Assembly: GCA_001051155.2 (NCBI GenBank)
Contig: JYIP02000002.1
Location: forward strand, 3,355,583-3,419,582
Length of the DNA: 64,000 nt
Direction of reading: 5' to 3'
From: Chrysoporthe austroafricana
Taxonomy: Eukaryota; Ascomycota; Sordariomycetes; Diaporthales; Cryphonectriaceae
Notes under the pieces: model-generated
What the model was told of the DNA's origin: nothing
Databases searched by the model: none
The model's input: only the letters and a program-made list of their open reading frames with translations
Shown: positions 45,182-56,097 of the stretch, one piece after another
Position numbering within the stretch: position 1 is the first letter of the stretch
Layout of the letters: the number at the start of each line of letters is the position of its first letter
Made by a program: the position numbers and the translations under genes

Positions 45182-47043
45182 CTATTGCGCAAGTGAGAAT
45201 TTGTCATTCTCTTCGTTATAGGTAATCAACCCTTCGGTATCTGCAATTCGTCGTGCTAACCAGAGCACTCGCTCGATGCGATCCGCTGCTGTAGATTGTG
45301 TTTCTTGAGAGCGCTCTTGCACTTCGGTATCAATCGGAAACCAGCTGACAGGGAAATAATGCTCGGCCCAACGAAACCCTCGTAGCATCCAATCCTCTGG
45401 GAGGGGGGAAATACCAGGGAATTCTGGTTCTGGTTCCGACCCGAATGAAGAAGCGGCTGCATTCTTATTGTCCTGCTTTATAGATTAGACTAGACATTTT
45501 GTTTCCGTACTCTATTGAATTATATATACCAAAGACAATGAATTTAACAGCTCTACAAGCCCAGCCCAGTTAAACATGCCGTGCATATATGTTCGTAAAC
45601 GGCCGGGAGGTGCAGACAATGCCAGGAATCTGATAAAGACCAATCGCCCGTGCACAAAAGATAAGACCCAGGCATTAGAATGGCGCAAGTGTAGAGAGTC
45701 TACTGCCTCAACAAAAGTTGCCAGCGCTGTCTTCCATTGTAATAAGCTTGCGTTACGCCGTGTACCGTCTTCGTTCCGAGCTTCCAATCGGTTTTCTTCT
45801 TCTGGTCCTAAAAGTCTTTGATATAATAGCGCATTATTCGTAAGGCAAGCGACTGTCGGAATTCCGAGTCAGTAACAGAGCTCAAAGAAATGGGAATTAT
45901 GAGAGCTCTGACTTAGACTTCCGTACCAACAGTAATCGTACTGCTATCTCCTAATTTCAGGAGCTAAGTCGATCACAGAGGCTTGGCAATACCTCCGAAA
46001 ATTCTGAAAGAACCACGCTTTATCTGCGTCAAGCATAGCAAAATGGATAGCGAAAGCAGCGACAGCAGACCATGGAGCAAACTGCGTTGCTTTTCGCATA
46101 GTTTTGTATATTTCGCGTACGACTTGTAGAATGCGCTTATTATCGCGCTGCCTATATTTCAGATAAGGCTGAGTAGCAAAGGCGGCTTTCGACAAGTAAA
46201 AGAAGCGCATTGTCTGATTTAGAGGGTGATCTGTTTGACAGAGCTGAGCCTTAGCGCGATAAAAAAAACCCGTCCGAAAGATTACAATCTTCGGCTTGTG
46301 AAAATTCCAAGTAACTGATACCTGCCCAGTTATAACAGCAAGAAACAGCTAGGTCTTCCTTTTCAGTATGCGAATTACGATATCTAATAATTATATTAGC
46401 GAATTGAAATAAGTTGAAAAGGATAGGGTATTAATAGTATTAACCTCCGTAACGCCAAGTGGCCCAAATCCTCATGCCAATTTTTGTAAAAACCAGGAGC
46501 CAATCTGTAAAACTTGGAGAATGCTGACATGCATTTGTCAAGAAAAGTTTTTAGGTGCCCGGTGCTTGTCCGTGAAGAGTCGCTTTCCAAGATATAGCAT
46601 ACGCCACTAATCCTTGATATGAGGTCTCCAGCCATCAACTCTCTTACAAAATCTCTGATTCGTTCCGGTGCGTTCGGTTCTTGGAAAAGAAAAAATAATA
46701 TCCCGGCTACAGATAACAGAGCTTCATAAGCATTGCACAGCCGCTCAGACTGCTCTTCACTGAGATAGCAGAGCTTCCTCTTGCCGCGAATCATGGGCCA
46801 GTGCGCGCAAGTCTCCCTTTCAACTTTGTCGCACTCAGATCTTGATTGATCAAAGCGATGAATGGTTTTGTCGCTGAGTCGGGCGGCTGCCCGTTTACCG
46901 ACTCTCGCGAGCCTGCGCTGGCGTCCTTCCGCCTTGTAAAACCAATGCGGCCGGTCGCCTTCACAAAACACGCTCTCCCATGCAGATGGATGATAGTCGG
47001 GGGTACCACTTTTTTGAGTAGCGTTCTTGGTAGGTTGGGCCAT
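45182..47043 (-). pseudogene. Est1-type DNA/RNA-binding-domain protein, degenerate
   Basis: Start MAQPTKNATQKSGTPDYHPS at ATG 47043. Exon 1 runs to 46445 and is joined across a 61-nt intron to WHEDLGHLALRRYRNSHTEK (exon 2 from 46383). The frame then breaks in an eight-T run (plus-strand A-run at about 46262-46269): with one T fewer it would continue as FFYRAKAQLCQTD and MRFFYLSKAAFATQ. An in-frame TAG follows at 45944-45946. A TGA at 45869-45871 may fall in an intron ending CCGACAG. The frame resumes as CLTNNALLYQRLLGPEEE and FVHGRLVFIRFLAL down to LVELLNSLSL, intron 45476-45529, and a last exon 45182-45475 with PLPEDWMLRGFRWAEHYFP and ERVLWLARRIADT. These blocks match the order and spacing of the Est1-type family (telomerase/NMD-related, Ebs1/SMG7-like). 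Family call fairly good; loss of function inferred. Confidence 0.6.
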
Positions 47044-47908
47044 TGTCTATCAAGATTGTAGAATATCGTATTCTCTGTGTTCACAAACAATTGGAGTATA
47101 TGGCATTATTTGCTCAGCAGTGAACGTACCTACGGAGTACGGACCAGGAATGAACGAAGCGAACACTTAACGAGATGCGTTTCGGATGCTAACCTACCCT
47201 CTCATATTCCCAAATTCGTCCGATTACGTTCACCTCGGTACTCACTGCACATGAATGACGTGGCTTAACAGATGGCACTATCTGAGACTTGGGTAAATGC
47301 AGGCTACATACAATCGCTGGCCTAATGGATGAACAAAAAAGGCATATCGGCAGGGGTGAGCAATATACGTCGGCAGGGTTGATACAAGTCCAAGTACTTA
47401 CCTCTCTCTGAGAAAGGGGCGGATTTCCGTATCAAGCAGCCTTGAGTCATTCTATTGTACAGGCTGCATATTGAATGGCAGAAATGCTGGCTTAGCGAGG
47501 GTCGGCGACCTCCTTGCCCTCGTCGCTATTGAGCGGCCCCCAGACCAGCCTCCGCGTTTGTCTGTGGGTGTGACCTATTACAGACAGCGTGCCGGGAGCG
47601 GTCCCTCGCAACCCAGCGGCTATCGACCGCAGCAGGGGGAAAGGCGATGTATAGAATAGAGCCCGTAGTTATATCCGAGTCTCTAGCAAGCGATAACACT
47701 ACAGAGCGAAGTCTTCCTCTATAATATCCCTTTTCACGTCCACTTTTGAGACAGAGAAAACCCGAGGCCGAGCTAACATTGAGTAGGACGTAAATAATAA
47801 CTACGATTTCCGCCGGGGTGGCGAGGCATGTTTGCAAACATGGTACCAAACCATGCCCCCATCAATTATCTACCTTGGATCCGACCCTCCTTTCCAATTT
47901 CCGTTGTA
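47044..47908. other. Region without a supported gene
   Basis: 5' flank of the Est1-type pseudogene and sequence leading to the minisatellite. Only short frames. Confidence 0.4.
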
Positions 47909-48086
47909 CATCCATGGCGCCATCCATGGTGTCATCCATGGTGACATCCATAGCTCATATTCTTGCTCGGCAACCGCGGCCATCCATGGTGTCATCCGTG
48001 GTGACATCCATGGTGACATCCATGGCTCATGTTCTTGCTCGGCAACCGCGGCCATCCATAGCGCCATCCATGGTGTCATCCATGGC
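47909..48086 (+). repeat. 12-bp minisatellite (CATCCATGGTGT) in a 72-bp higher-order unit
   Basis: CATCCATGGYGH repeats many times, often creating CCATGG. The array is broken by CTTGCTCGGCAACCGCGGC at 47963 and again 72 bp later. Non-coding. Confidence 0.8.
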
Positions 48087-49059
48087 TTATAGTGCTCCTA
48101 CGCGCATCCATGACACGTGTCCCTGCTCGGCAACCATGGCAATCAGCCAGCGATTTATCGGCTGCGGTCAATATATTTGCTTCTCCATGGTGGCGACCTA
48201 GGCCGATTCCGGGTCTGCATCGCAGCGCACCTGCATTGCATATCAGATATCGCCAATGTTCATAGTCCTATACCGGATAGCGAATTATTGTCTCGTTGCA
48301 AAATTGTCTGATGTCTGGACTCTTTTCCCTTCCTCTGGCTGTGAGCCTCGCTTCCTCCTTCAAATGGACGTTTATCCGTGAGATAGCGTCTCTGAACTAA
48401 GTGTTGCTAATATACCAAATGCATCCGCAAAATCAATCCCCCAATCTCTCGGGGCGTCGTCGAGCCGACATTCTGTACACAATTTCGGGCCTCCAACAAG
48501 AAGTTCGAAGTATGCTACGATCTCAACCGAATCAAACCTACGATACGCCACGAAGTCAGCTGTCGCGGCGCTGGAATTACAAATGGATCCACTTCAGAAG
48601 CCGGGGTTGGGGTATGGCAAAGAGCGCAATGAAGAAGATTAAAAAGGTAGTCACAGAGCATTTTCCGACAAAAAAGGGACCCGAAAGCTGATAATCACTG
48701 GAAGGGGGACTATGAAGATATATAGAGGCTGGTTTTTGACATATTCTAACAAGGAGATAAGGAACTCTCCCGGATAGTGAATGAACAATAGACAATCTTG
48801 CGACTCTACTGATTTCCTAAATTATAAACCCGTGTCTCGTCCGTATTGATAATTGCGCAGCCTTCGTCCTTTGCGCTTTCGACATTTGGCCTGCTGTTGG
48901 AAGCCTTATTCGCCGTACGTATCTCCTCGTAACTATATAAATATTTGTATCTGATTATCTTTAGGGCCTTCTCTACGGTTGAACAATACAAAGAACTAGC
49001 AGTGTGGTCTTTCATCGTCCCCAAATTCCATCCCAGGGATCCCACCCGATGCCGTTTGC
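48087..49059. other. Region without a supported gene
   Basis: One plus frame at 48401-48691 ends in a basic segment (MAKSAMKKIKKVV) but has no supporting context. Sequence around 49000-49060 already reads in frame into the next gene, whose start is unclear. Confidence 0.35.
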
Positions 49060-49999
49060 TTGCTTGGTATACTGTATCGGGTGGGTGTTGAAATTCCCGA
49101 GTGCATCTTCAAAACAGCACTTGAGTGGGATTGCATAGGAGAGACGAAACCGGTAGATGTCTCGGTCCCGAAAGTGATCGAAGATGGAGATCAAATACTT
49201 CTCCAGCAACTGCTTGATGCTAAAATGTTGATCAAGCGGGCGGACGTTGATGTCGAGATATCGTTCATGCTGAACGTGAATATACCAGAATGTATAAGGA
49301 ATGGGTCTGGGAGTAATTGGAAGGTGATGGCTTTGGCATTCGTTTGCCGTAGCTTTCCAAGATGGTCATACATTGTGGCGAGGTAAGAAAAGTCCCTTAT
49401 ATGATTCCATTACTATTCTAACGTTCAGTAGTCCATTACGGTGCAGGGCTTTATTGCCGTGCTTCCGCAATGTTTTGTCATATCTTCAAGAAATCACCCT
49501 AAGCGAAGAGCTTCGGATGAGCATTGTGGAAGTCTGTCTTGCGGCGTCTTATTTTGAGACAAACCCTTGGAAAGAGACTGTCCTTCAAATCGCGGCAGGT
49601 CTCGGCCCTATTCCTCTACTGGCTTGGCGGATCGAATTTCGATATCGAATGCTTGACAGAATGCGCGATAGCAGCAATGTCATCAGACCCATGCCAGATC
49701 TTGAGCCATTCGATGCCCGTTCGAATGCCTATATCGGAGAGTTGATAGTCTTTGAGATGCAGCGTCTTGTGTACTGGGGCGCCCTAATCCATAAGGTAAA
49801 AGAGCATTTTGTTGGGTTTAAGTCATGGACTTCCACCCTTTCAATAACATAAGATAAACATATCTACGTCCAGGGCCAGGAAGTTCTGGCGAAAGCAGCA
49901 CGATTTGACGGCTTACTCGTCGATTCGAAAGTAAAGTCGCAGTTACGTAGCTATTTATATTGCAAGACAGCCTTACGAGAACTATGTAGGCATCGGTAA
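49060..49999 (+). CDS. Unknown accessory protein, three visible exons, start unresolved
   Basis: Exons ending 49382, 49429-49795 and 49874-49999 join in frame through GTAAGA...TTCAG and GTAAAA...CCAG introns. The first exon is open upstream to about 49010 without an ATG, so the true start is spliced or lost. Visible segments are helical: PECIFKTALEWDCIGE, ILLQQLLDAKMLIKRADVD, SYLQEITLSEELRMSIVEV, ETVLQIAAGLGPIPLLAWR, then the last exon GQEVLAKAARFDGLLVDSKV. The first part is weakly reminiscent of ankyrin-repeat helices, but no clear repeat signature is present. No stop interrupts the exons. Family not recognised. Confidence 0.45.
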
Positions 50000-50026
50000 G
50001 CTGGTAAGTAGGTGCAACGAGGCACA

Positions 50027-50886
50027 CTAACGCATAGGGTCATAGTTCAATACTTCTTCAGCGCAGACCTCTGACCTGAGCTCGATTACAACCACCCATT
50101 CTTTTTTGCGGAGCATCACATCAAGAATTTCGATCGTAAGTCGACCAGGAATATCATCGATGCTGCGGTAAGTAGGGAGGTAGATATCTTCAGGCATATA
50201 TCGAACGTTTTGGCGCGGCTCCTTGACGTAAGAATTCAAAAATGAACCAAGTCCCATGTGTTCCGCTTGGTGCCAGTCACATACTATAGGCCGTAGCTTG
50301 AATTCAAAACCTTTCTTCCCGTCACATATCAACTCATTTTCAACTGTCCATATGGAACGGCCGTTGACTAAAGTTATCAGTACACTAGCTAAGCACTTTT
50401 GGGAATTATTGAGAACTCACCCAACTCCTGTTGTGAGACCGCAGCAGGTACCGGACACCCAATGGGGCCGGGGAGAAGTGGCTCCCAGATACGGTAGTTT
50501 GAAAATGCATGGCCAGCGAAGCATCCGCGGAATGAGCTCTTAGAAGGGAGTTCTGGAGATGAGCTCCTAACGAAAGGTGCTGGAAGTGGGTGCCCCAAGG
50601 GCAGTGCTGGAAGCGGACGCCCCTGATGGAGTGCTAGAGGTAGGCACCCCAAGGGGAATACTGGAGGTGGGTGCCCCAAGGGGAGTGCTGGAAGCGGACG
50701 CCCCTGAGGGGGTGCTGGAGGTGGACGCCCCAAGAGGTATGGTGGGAGCTGATTACTAAATGCTTGCATCTCGTCTTCAATGATAGTAGGAGATGGTATC
50801 GTGGTATTCTGTGATTGAAGTCGTTCGCTCCGTACGCTATTGCTGCAAGAACGGCTAGGAGAGTCTGGGGAATGAATTTTCTCCAT
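50027..50886 (-). CDS. Unknown protein with N-terminal 9-residue Pro/Leu repeats
   Basis: Minus exons 50421-50886 and 50027-50367 join in frame (GTGAGT...TTTAG) to 268 aa. The N-terminus is S/T-rich (MEKIHSPDSPSRSCSNSVRS). About residues 50-105 consist of six 9-residue repeats such as RPLPALPLG, HPPPVFPLG and CLPLALHQG. The C-terminal half looks folded: WTVENELICDGKKGFEFKLR, VCDWHQAEHMGLGSFLNSY, ILDVMLRKKEWVVVIELRSE. No signal peptide or membrane helix. Proline repeats of this kind often act as spacers or SH3/WW ligands, but no evidence for that exists here. Family not recognised. It is convergent with the gene ending at 49999, only 27 bp away. Confidence 0.55.
50575..50745 (+). repeat. 27-bp coding minisatellite inside the Pro-repeat gene
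   Basis: On the plus strand units begin GTGCTGGARGYGGRYGCCCC and recur every 27 bp about six times. This keeps the minus-strand frame and encodes the 9-residue repeats. Confidence 0.85.
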
Positions 50887-51860
50887 CTTGAATCTCGGGA
50901 AGGGCTTGAAAACAAGGAGTCGTAACTGATATGAGGATAGCTAGAGCCGTATCCTTTTATTCTTGAACGAACCACTTCTGACTGACCATGCATCGTTAGC
51001 ACTCCAAACGAGCTATGATCCAACGTAACCAGCCCCTGTGCTCTACAGTCACTTGACCTCCTTGCTCTCATTGTCTTATGCTGTTGGATCTTAGCCACTC
51101 CTTGCATTTATCATGCTGCAGAATCATATGGATACCTCTAATGAGTTAGAGCCATGCTCATCCTGCTCGAGTTTACCACTCCTCGGTATCACGAGCATAT
51201 CCTTGAAACATTGTTTGCAGATGGCGTGAGCGCTTGTAACAGTTGGATGCTTGGGTTACCATCCGATCAACCTATGGATCAATTCAATGAAACCCCTATA
51301 CTCATAATCGACCTACCGCTTCGCTAGGCCCAGGGCTTAGAAAAACAATTCTCAACAGCCGCTCTTTCCAGTGGCCAATTCTTAAACTACGTGGTCATCC
51401 AGGGGCCCTGGGAATGCGCCTATACTGATTTTTGCCCCCCCCCCAAACTTCCCGACGAACCAAACGCCGAGCCCCTCCCACACTCACATGGTTGAATCAT
51501 GCAGATACTTACTCCGTGGTTGGCGCTATATTCATGATACTAGGTGGAAAAGGGGAATGAAGTGACACCGCTGGCGCCATGATTTATGCAAGGTACTGGA
51601 ATACTGCATGAGGTCAGACATGGATTATGGGGGCCACTGGTATCGACATGGATGGAGCCATGGCGCGGATGAACACGTTACGCGAATGCGAATGACTGGT
51701 AGAATTTTATGGGTGTTATGGAATTAGGTTACTCCACGGCCAGACGCATGTTTACTGAACGACCTGCGTCCGAGCATAAGAAGGACGCAGTCTTCTCTGC
51801 CTTCTCTGTTTTCCGATGCCAGCTCCTTATATCATCACCTATCTCAACTTTTGCAATAAC
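50887..51860. other. Intergenic region; start of the tandem duplication
   Basis: Contains a C-run near 51437 and, from about 51210, the first copy of the duplicated upstream sequence. Confidence 0.45.
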
Positions 51861-52536
51861 ATGCATCAACCTACCCCATATATTGCTGATCCGCCTGTCC
51901 CGCCAACGACTTCTACTTCGTTACTTGAGGTGGAGATGAGTGGTGCTCAGAACCCACCGCCTCAACTGTCTTTGCCCTCCATAGACTGCAATACCTTAGG
52001 CATAAGCAGTTCTTCTCTTGATTTGGCCGCTTCGTCGATTGATAGGTCAGTATCTATCTTAGATATAAACTAGATTCTACGCTAATATCTATGATAGCCC
52101 TCCATTCATAATCAATAGTATTAGCGGCCCGGATCCAGAGAATGGCAAAGTCAAAGTTACTGCAAGGGTGGAACTAGTAGCGTGGGATGCTGCTGATTTA
52201 TTTCACATGGATGACAAGGACCTTCTCAAGTTCTGGTCGACGTTTGGCTATTGGAAAAAGGTGACGCAGAGGCATCGCAGCGGTCCTTTTTGCGTGTTCA
52301 AACCCAGAGTCGGCACTGATACATGGAAATACCTTGATATGGTCATTTGGGAAGATGTGCCGACCATGTTGATAACAGTCAAATCGGAGATTGAGCTCCA
52401 GCCTAAGTTGGACATGAGCTCAAAACATGACATATCTGCACTCTATAAGGAGGTAAAGAAGGCTCTGGAGACTTGGCTCAAGGAAAGAATGCGGAAGGGG
52501 CCTTTAGATGACATTGCGAGTGAAGTTGAGGATTAA
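51861..52536 (+). CDS. Unknown accessory protein, paralogue A of a tandem pair
   Basis: Exons 51861-52045 and 52098-52536 (GTCAGT...GATAG intron) give 207 aa. The start MHQPTPYIADPPVPPTTSTS was chosen by alignment with the start of the downstream copy; an in-frame ATG at 51816 would add 15 residues. The first 60 residues are Ser/Pro-rich and disordered, ending SSSSLDLAASSID. After the intron comes a compact domain: ISGPDPENGKVKVTARVELV, WDAADLFHMDDKDLLKFWST, WKYLDMVIWEDVPTMLITV, then a charged helix KKALETWLKERMRKG. There is no signal peptide. Family unrecognised; the small size, Trp-rich beta-like domain and tandem copies suggest a fast-evolving accessory gene. Confidence 0.55.
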
Positions 52537-53509
52537 TCTAGCTGCTATCATTCCTGTTTCCCACGAGCGTAGGGAATTTCAATCATCACTACTACTTTCT
52601 GCTAGATCATAATATCATGCCCGAGTGCAATGATAGCATTATCAAGCTACTTCTCAATTAGATGGTACTCATGCCATTCCTCATGAGACCGAGGCAGGTC
52701 CTAGATGCCCAAAGGGGGGAGGTGCGGGAAGTCGTTACCATCTAATCACCCTGCGGATCAATTCAATGAAACCCCTATACTCACCATCCACCTATATCGC
52801 TGATCCTGCTCTATTCATTGACAAACTTTAAGATGATAGTGAGTCAAACGCTACGCCCCTCACTCCCATCATTGAGTTACGCAGATACCTTTGATTCCAT
52901 AGGTGGCACCATCCTATTAAGTGGAAAAGGGAAGATAAGTAATACTGCTGGCACCGTAGTTCATGCAAGAGAGTGGTAAGGAATTGAACTGATTAGCAGA
53001 AACGGATTACGAAGTACTGGTGTCAGCATGGATAGAGGTATGGGGGCTCAGCATGTCCATTTCCCTCCCACATTCCCTGTTCTAGCTTGTTCATTCACAC
53101 ATGCCCCTCACCCCCTTCACTCCATCAAAAAAAGAACCTTCGCGTTTTTTAAACACGGCTGACGCGGGTTCTCCCACGTATGGAAGTCACCTCCGTGGAT
53201 GGCGCTGGGGTCTTTATTTTTCCCCGCGGGAGGCCATGTAAATATATCCTTGTCAGGCGGTAACCAAAGCACATTACTCGATAGTCCCCAGTCGAGTAAC
53301 GTGCTTTGGTCACCTCAGGCTACTAACTCAAAGAAAGCGGCAGGTAGAATTCGGTGGCTGTTGTGGTATTGGGCTCTTCCCTGGACAGATGCACAGTAGA
53401 TGGCTTGCGCCTGGGTATAAAAAGATCGCAGTCTTCCTGTTTTGAGTTTACAACTGCAACATTCTCAGCCCAACTTACATTCTCAGTCCACCTCGAGGTT
53501 CATAACAAT
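52537..53509. other. Spacer between the tandem copies
   Basis: Second copy of the duplicated promoter sequence. It includes an inverted repeat near 53255-53315 in which GTAACCAAAGCACATTACTCGA is followed by TCGAGTAACGTGCTTTGGT, which could form a hairpin upstream of gene B. No separate gene. Confidence 0.5.
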
Positions 53510-54159
53510 ATGGATTGGACTCCGTCACAAATTGTCCAGTTGCCGTCTTCTACTCCATCAGTTGTTACTGATGTTCAGAGCCTATCGGCCCTAGCGTCTC
53601 CTACCCTATCACTTATCACTGAAGTTCAGGGCCCACAGGGTCCAGCTTCAAACTTGCCCTCTCCGGTTGATGACCAAGATAGGATAAGCCGTTCTTCTCT
53701 TGAACCCGCTGCTCAGTTACCTGATATGCGTAAGTATATAATCCTGTCGATATGGATTTGATATTGTCATTCACGGCCCCCCTCAATCTAGAGCCTCGCT
53801 GGAAAATCACTTGGGCGGAGGATAGTTTTCCGGATGGGACCATTTATTTCCAGGCAACTATCCAAGGAGTTGCATGGTATGCTAGCTATTGTCTCTATCA
53901 AAATCCTTACGGGTTTGTTGCCTTTGGTAAACGAATTGACTGGGATGAGCTGCTGGAGACCGAGTATAAGGGTTATATCGATGTCTTGGATCTGTCAAAG
54001 TTTAATATCGTCTCTTCGGAGTTCGTCACTGCGATGTTTTGGATGGGACAGATGATGACAGTAATGAATGTCACAGTGGAATGGACGGTGCAAGGTGATA
54101 CTAATTGTAGCGATTACTATACCTGTCTCGTGCTACCTAAGCGGTACCCGGTATCTTGA
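53510..54159 (+). CDS. Unknown accessory protein, paralogue B of a tandem pair
   Basis: Exons 53510-53729 and 53792-54159 (GTAAGT...TCTAG) give 195 aa starting MDWTPSQIVQLPSSTPSVVT. Like copy A it has a Ser/Pro-rich first exon ending in a related segment (SRSSLEPAAQLPD against SSSSLDLAASSID) and an intron at the same place. The second exon encodes a Trp/Tyr-rich domain: WKITWAEDSFPDGTIYFQAT, WYASYCLYQNPYGFVAFGKR, YIDVLDLSKFNIVSSEFVTA, NVTVEWTVQGD. Similarity to A is weak in this half, so the pair has diverged strongly after duplication. No signal peptide; function unknown. Confidence 0.55.
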
Positions 54160-54615
54160 TCCGGAGCAAGGGCTTTAGCTGTACTTAGCATTCCTCTTCC
54201 CGCAAATAGCGGGGCATTCTCAATTTTCGAAATCCGTTTCTCTTACAGTACGATACTATATCTGAAACGATAAAAGTTCGTTCGCGGCTGCGGTTAGATG
54301 CTATGATCGGGTCCGAATGCGAATGAATTAAGCAGGTAGTAGTAAATGCGAGCCTTGGGCGTGCGTATTACCACGCATCTTATCGGGAGAGCAGCGATTG
54401 GCAATATGGTTTTGGTTAGACCGATTTCGCCTGCCGCAAACCCCTGCCATACCCCACCATACTTTCAGGCCGCGGCCATGACTAGCTAATATTAATACAA
54501 ACGCCAAATCCTTTCGCCCCAGTACGGCACACACCTGATTTGTCCATAGTACACGCTACTTCCCCGCGGCCAGCTGACCGCGACAGCATCGAGCAATCCT
54601 ACCAAAACAACAAAA
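54160..54615. other. Intergenic region
   Basis: About 455 bp with no recognisable gene. AC-rich sequence (CAAAACAACAAAA) precedes the next small ORF. Confidence 0.4.
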
Positions 54616-54876
54616 ATGTCACTTACACCGGCGCAGAAGCGCATTGCGAGGCATGTCGCAACGCCTCTCATCCCGAACCCTGCACCTTTCTGGATGGATA
54701 TTGGTGAAGAAAAGAGGAACCAGTTTTTAAAAAACCTCCTGAAACGCCTGCGCGAGACCGATAATAATACCATTGCGGATATTATCGATAAAAATCCAGA
54801 CCTAGGATTAGCGATATTGCAAGAGAAGATCAGGTCTATGCGGCAGAACCAGCAAAGGAGAGAAAGTATAATATGA
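54616..54876 (+). CDS. Small helical hypothetical protein, 86 aa
   Basis: ATG in a good context (AACAAAAATGT) opens MSLTPAQKRIARHVATPLIP and a mostly helical, charged protein (EEKRNQFLKNLLKRLRETDN, QEKIRSMRQNQQRRESII). No domain recognised. The composition is coherent (amphipathic helices, basic tail), but there is no splice or homology support. It could be a remnant of a larger protein. Confidence 0.35.
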   Translation: MSLTPAQKRIARHVATPLIPNPAPFWMDIGEEKRNQFLKNLLKRLRETDNNTIADIIDKNPDLGLAILQEKIRSMRQNQQRRESII

Positions 54877-56097
54877 CCTTCTTTTTGGTACGCTACTTCG
54901 ATAGCTGACGAGGTGCAGAGAAATCCCAAAATGAACCTCAAAGTTAGGCGAATCTCACATCTAGCAGCCGGGATAGGGACCCGGTTCGACAATAATGCAG
55001 GCATTTTGGCCGCCCATGAGAGCGCCGCTCGGCCGACTAGAACTTGGTAGCTTGGCAGTGTTGGGAACCGGCAGAATTGGCATGGTCTGTGGGCTGTGAC
55101 GAGTGACCGGGACTGACTGGATTATCGAGGTCTACATACTACATGCACGTTTATGCAAAGGATTGGACACCAAATGACAGAGAAGATGCAAGTGACGAAG
55201 ATGATACAAAAGACGCGCGTAACGCGAATAATCCCCATTTCGTTGGTAATGCAGATAATGAAAGTCATACGATAAGAATGAAGCCAGGGGCGAATACGAA
55301 AGACGCTAGTAGGGCAGATGATGCCCAAGACAGTAGTAATATAGATAATACCAGGGATGCTGATTGCACAACCCGGAAATCGTATGATAAATATGCAGCC
55401 AAGCTCAAACACGAAAGACGCAGATGATACCCAAGACAACAATGCCACGTAAGATGCTGACCCTGATCCCTGTGTGATGGATTTGGTCGGTCCGCCAGGC
55501 GCGAATATGATAGATGATATACTCTGGACAGGGATAATTATGGAGCCAAGTGCCAATTGCACCATATTGGGCGACAGTCTGGTCCAGCTCAGGGTTACGG
55601 CCTCGACATCTGCATATACAGACATGGCCTTTGTCACGCTGCTGCCCCCCTGCCAGCAACGCCTCGACTACCCTGTTGTCACGAACGGCATCTGCTCCTA
55701 TATCTGCTCTAACGGCACTGGAGGCTTGCCGTGCTTGTGAAATACCCTAACATGATAACCCCCATGAGCGACTCCACCTTTCTATCTTACTATGGCAGGC
55801 TCGGATCTTTCCCACTGGGAATCGTCGATCTTGTCCTAGCGGCAGTACTACCGATCTCGAAAAATGAATGAAATCTGCTTGCACCGTATTGGGCCCAGCA
55901 ATAGCTGACCACGTAGGGACAAGAATCTCCACAAGCAGAGAGGAAGCCTAGAGCCTAAATAATGATTCTCTGTGCCCTGAGATGTGCTTTTGATAACTTC
56001 GTGAGCAGAGGTGGATGCAAGAAATAATTGGCAAGGGAGGGAATTTGTATTCTCTAGGATTCTATCTCTTGCCAATATTCTGATGCTGTATTGGGTG
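54877..56097. other. Low-complexity region with Asx-rich frame, no firm gene
   Basis: A plus frame at 55143-55427 is built of degenerate repeats (NTKDASRADDAQD, NTRDADC; NTKDADDTQDNN in another frame further on), i.e. an imperfect 15-18-bp minisatellite. A separate frame at 55474-55740 (MMDLVGPPGANMIDDILWTG, ending in a Cys-containing segment) may be a following exon. I could not build a consistent gene. Confidence 0.35.

Larger units (their letters stand above)
51210..54159 (+). repeat. Diverged tandem duplication, two units of about 1.48 kb
   Basis: The 29-bp string beginning GGATCAATTCAATGAAACCC occurs at 51276 and 52755 (offset 1479) followed by similar sequence. GTGGAAAAGGG plus CACCGCTGGCGCCATGATT at about 51550-51590 matches GTGGAAAAGGG plus TACTGCTGGCACCGTAGTT at about 52930-52970. 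The genes at 51861 and 53510 share exon structure. The duplication therefore covers promoter and gene. Confidence 0.7.

Noticed and set aside
45869..45871. In-frame TGA in the Est1-type gene counted as a third lesion
   Set aside because: A good branch point (TACTGAC) and CCGACAG acceptor just after it suggest it may lie in an intron, so it is not counted as proven damage.
48401..48691. Plus frame with a basic amphipathic end
   Set aside because: Short, isolated, no homology and surrounded by non-coding repeats.
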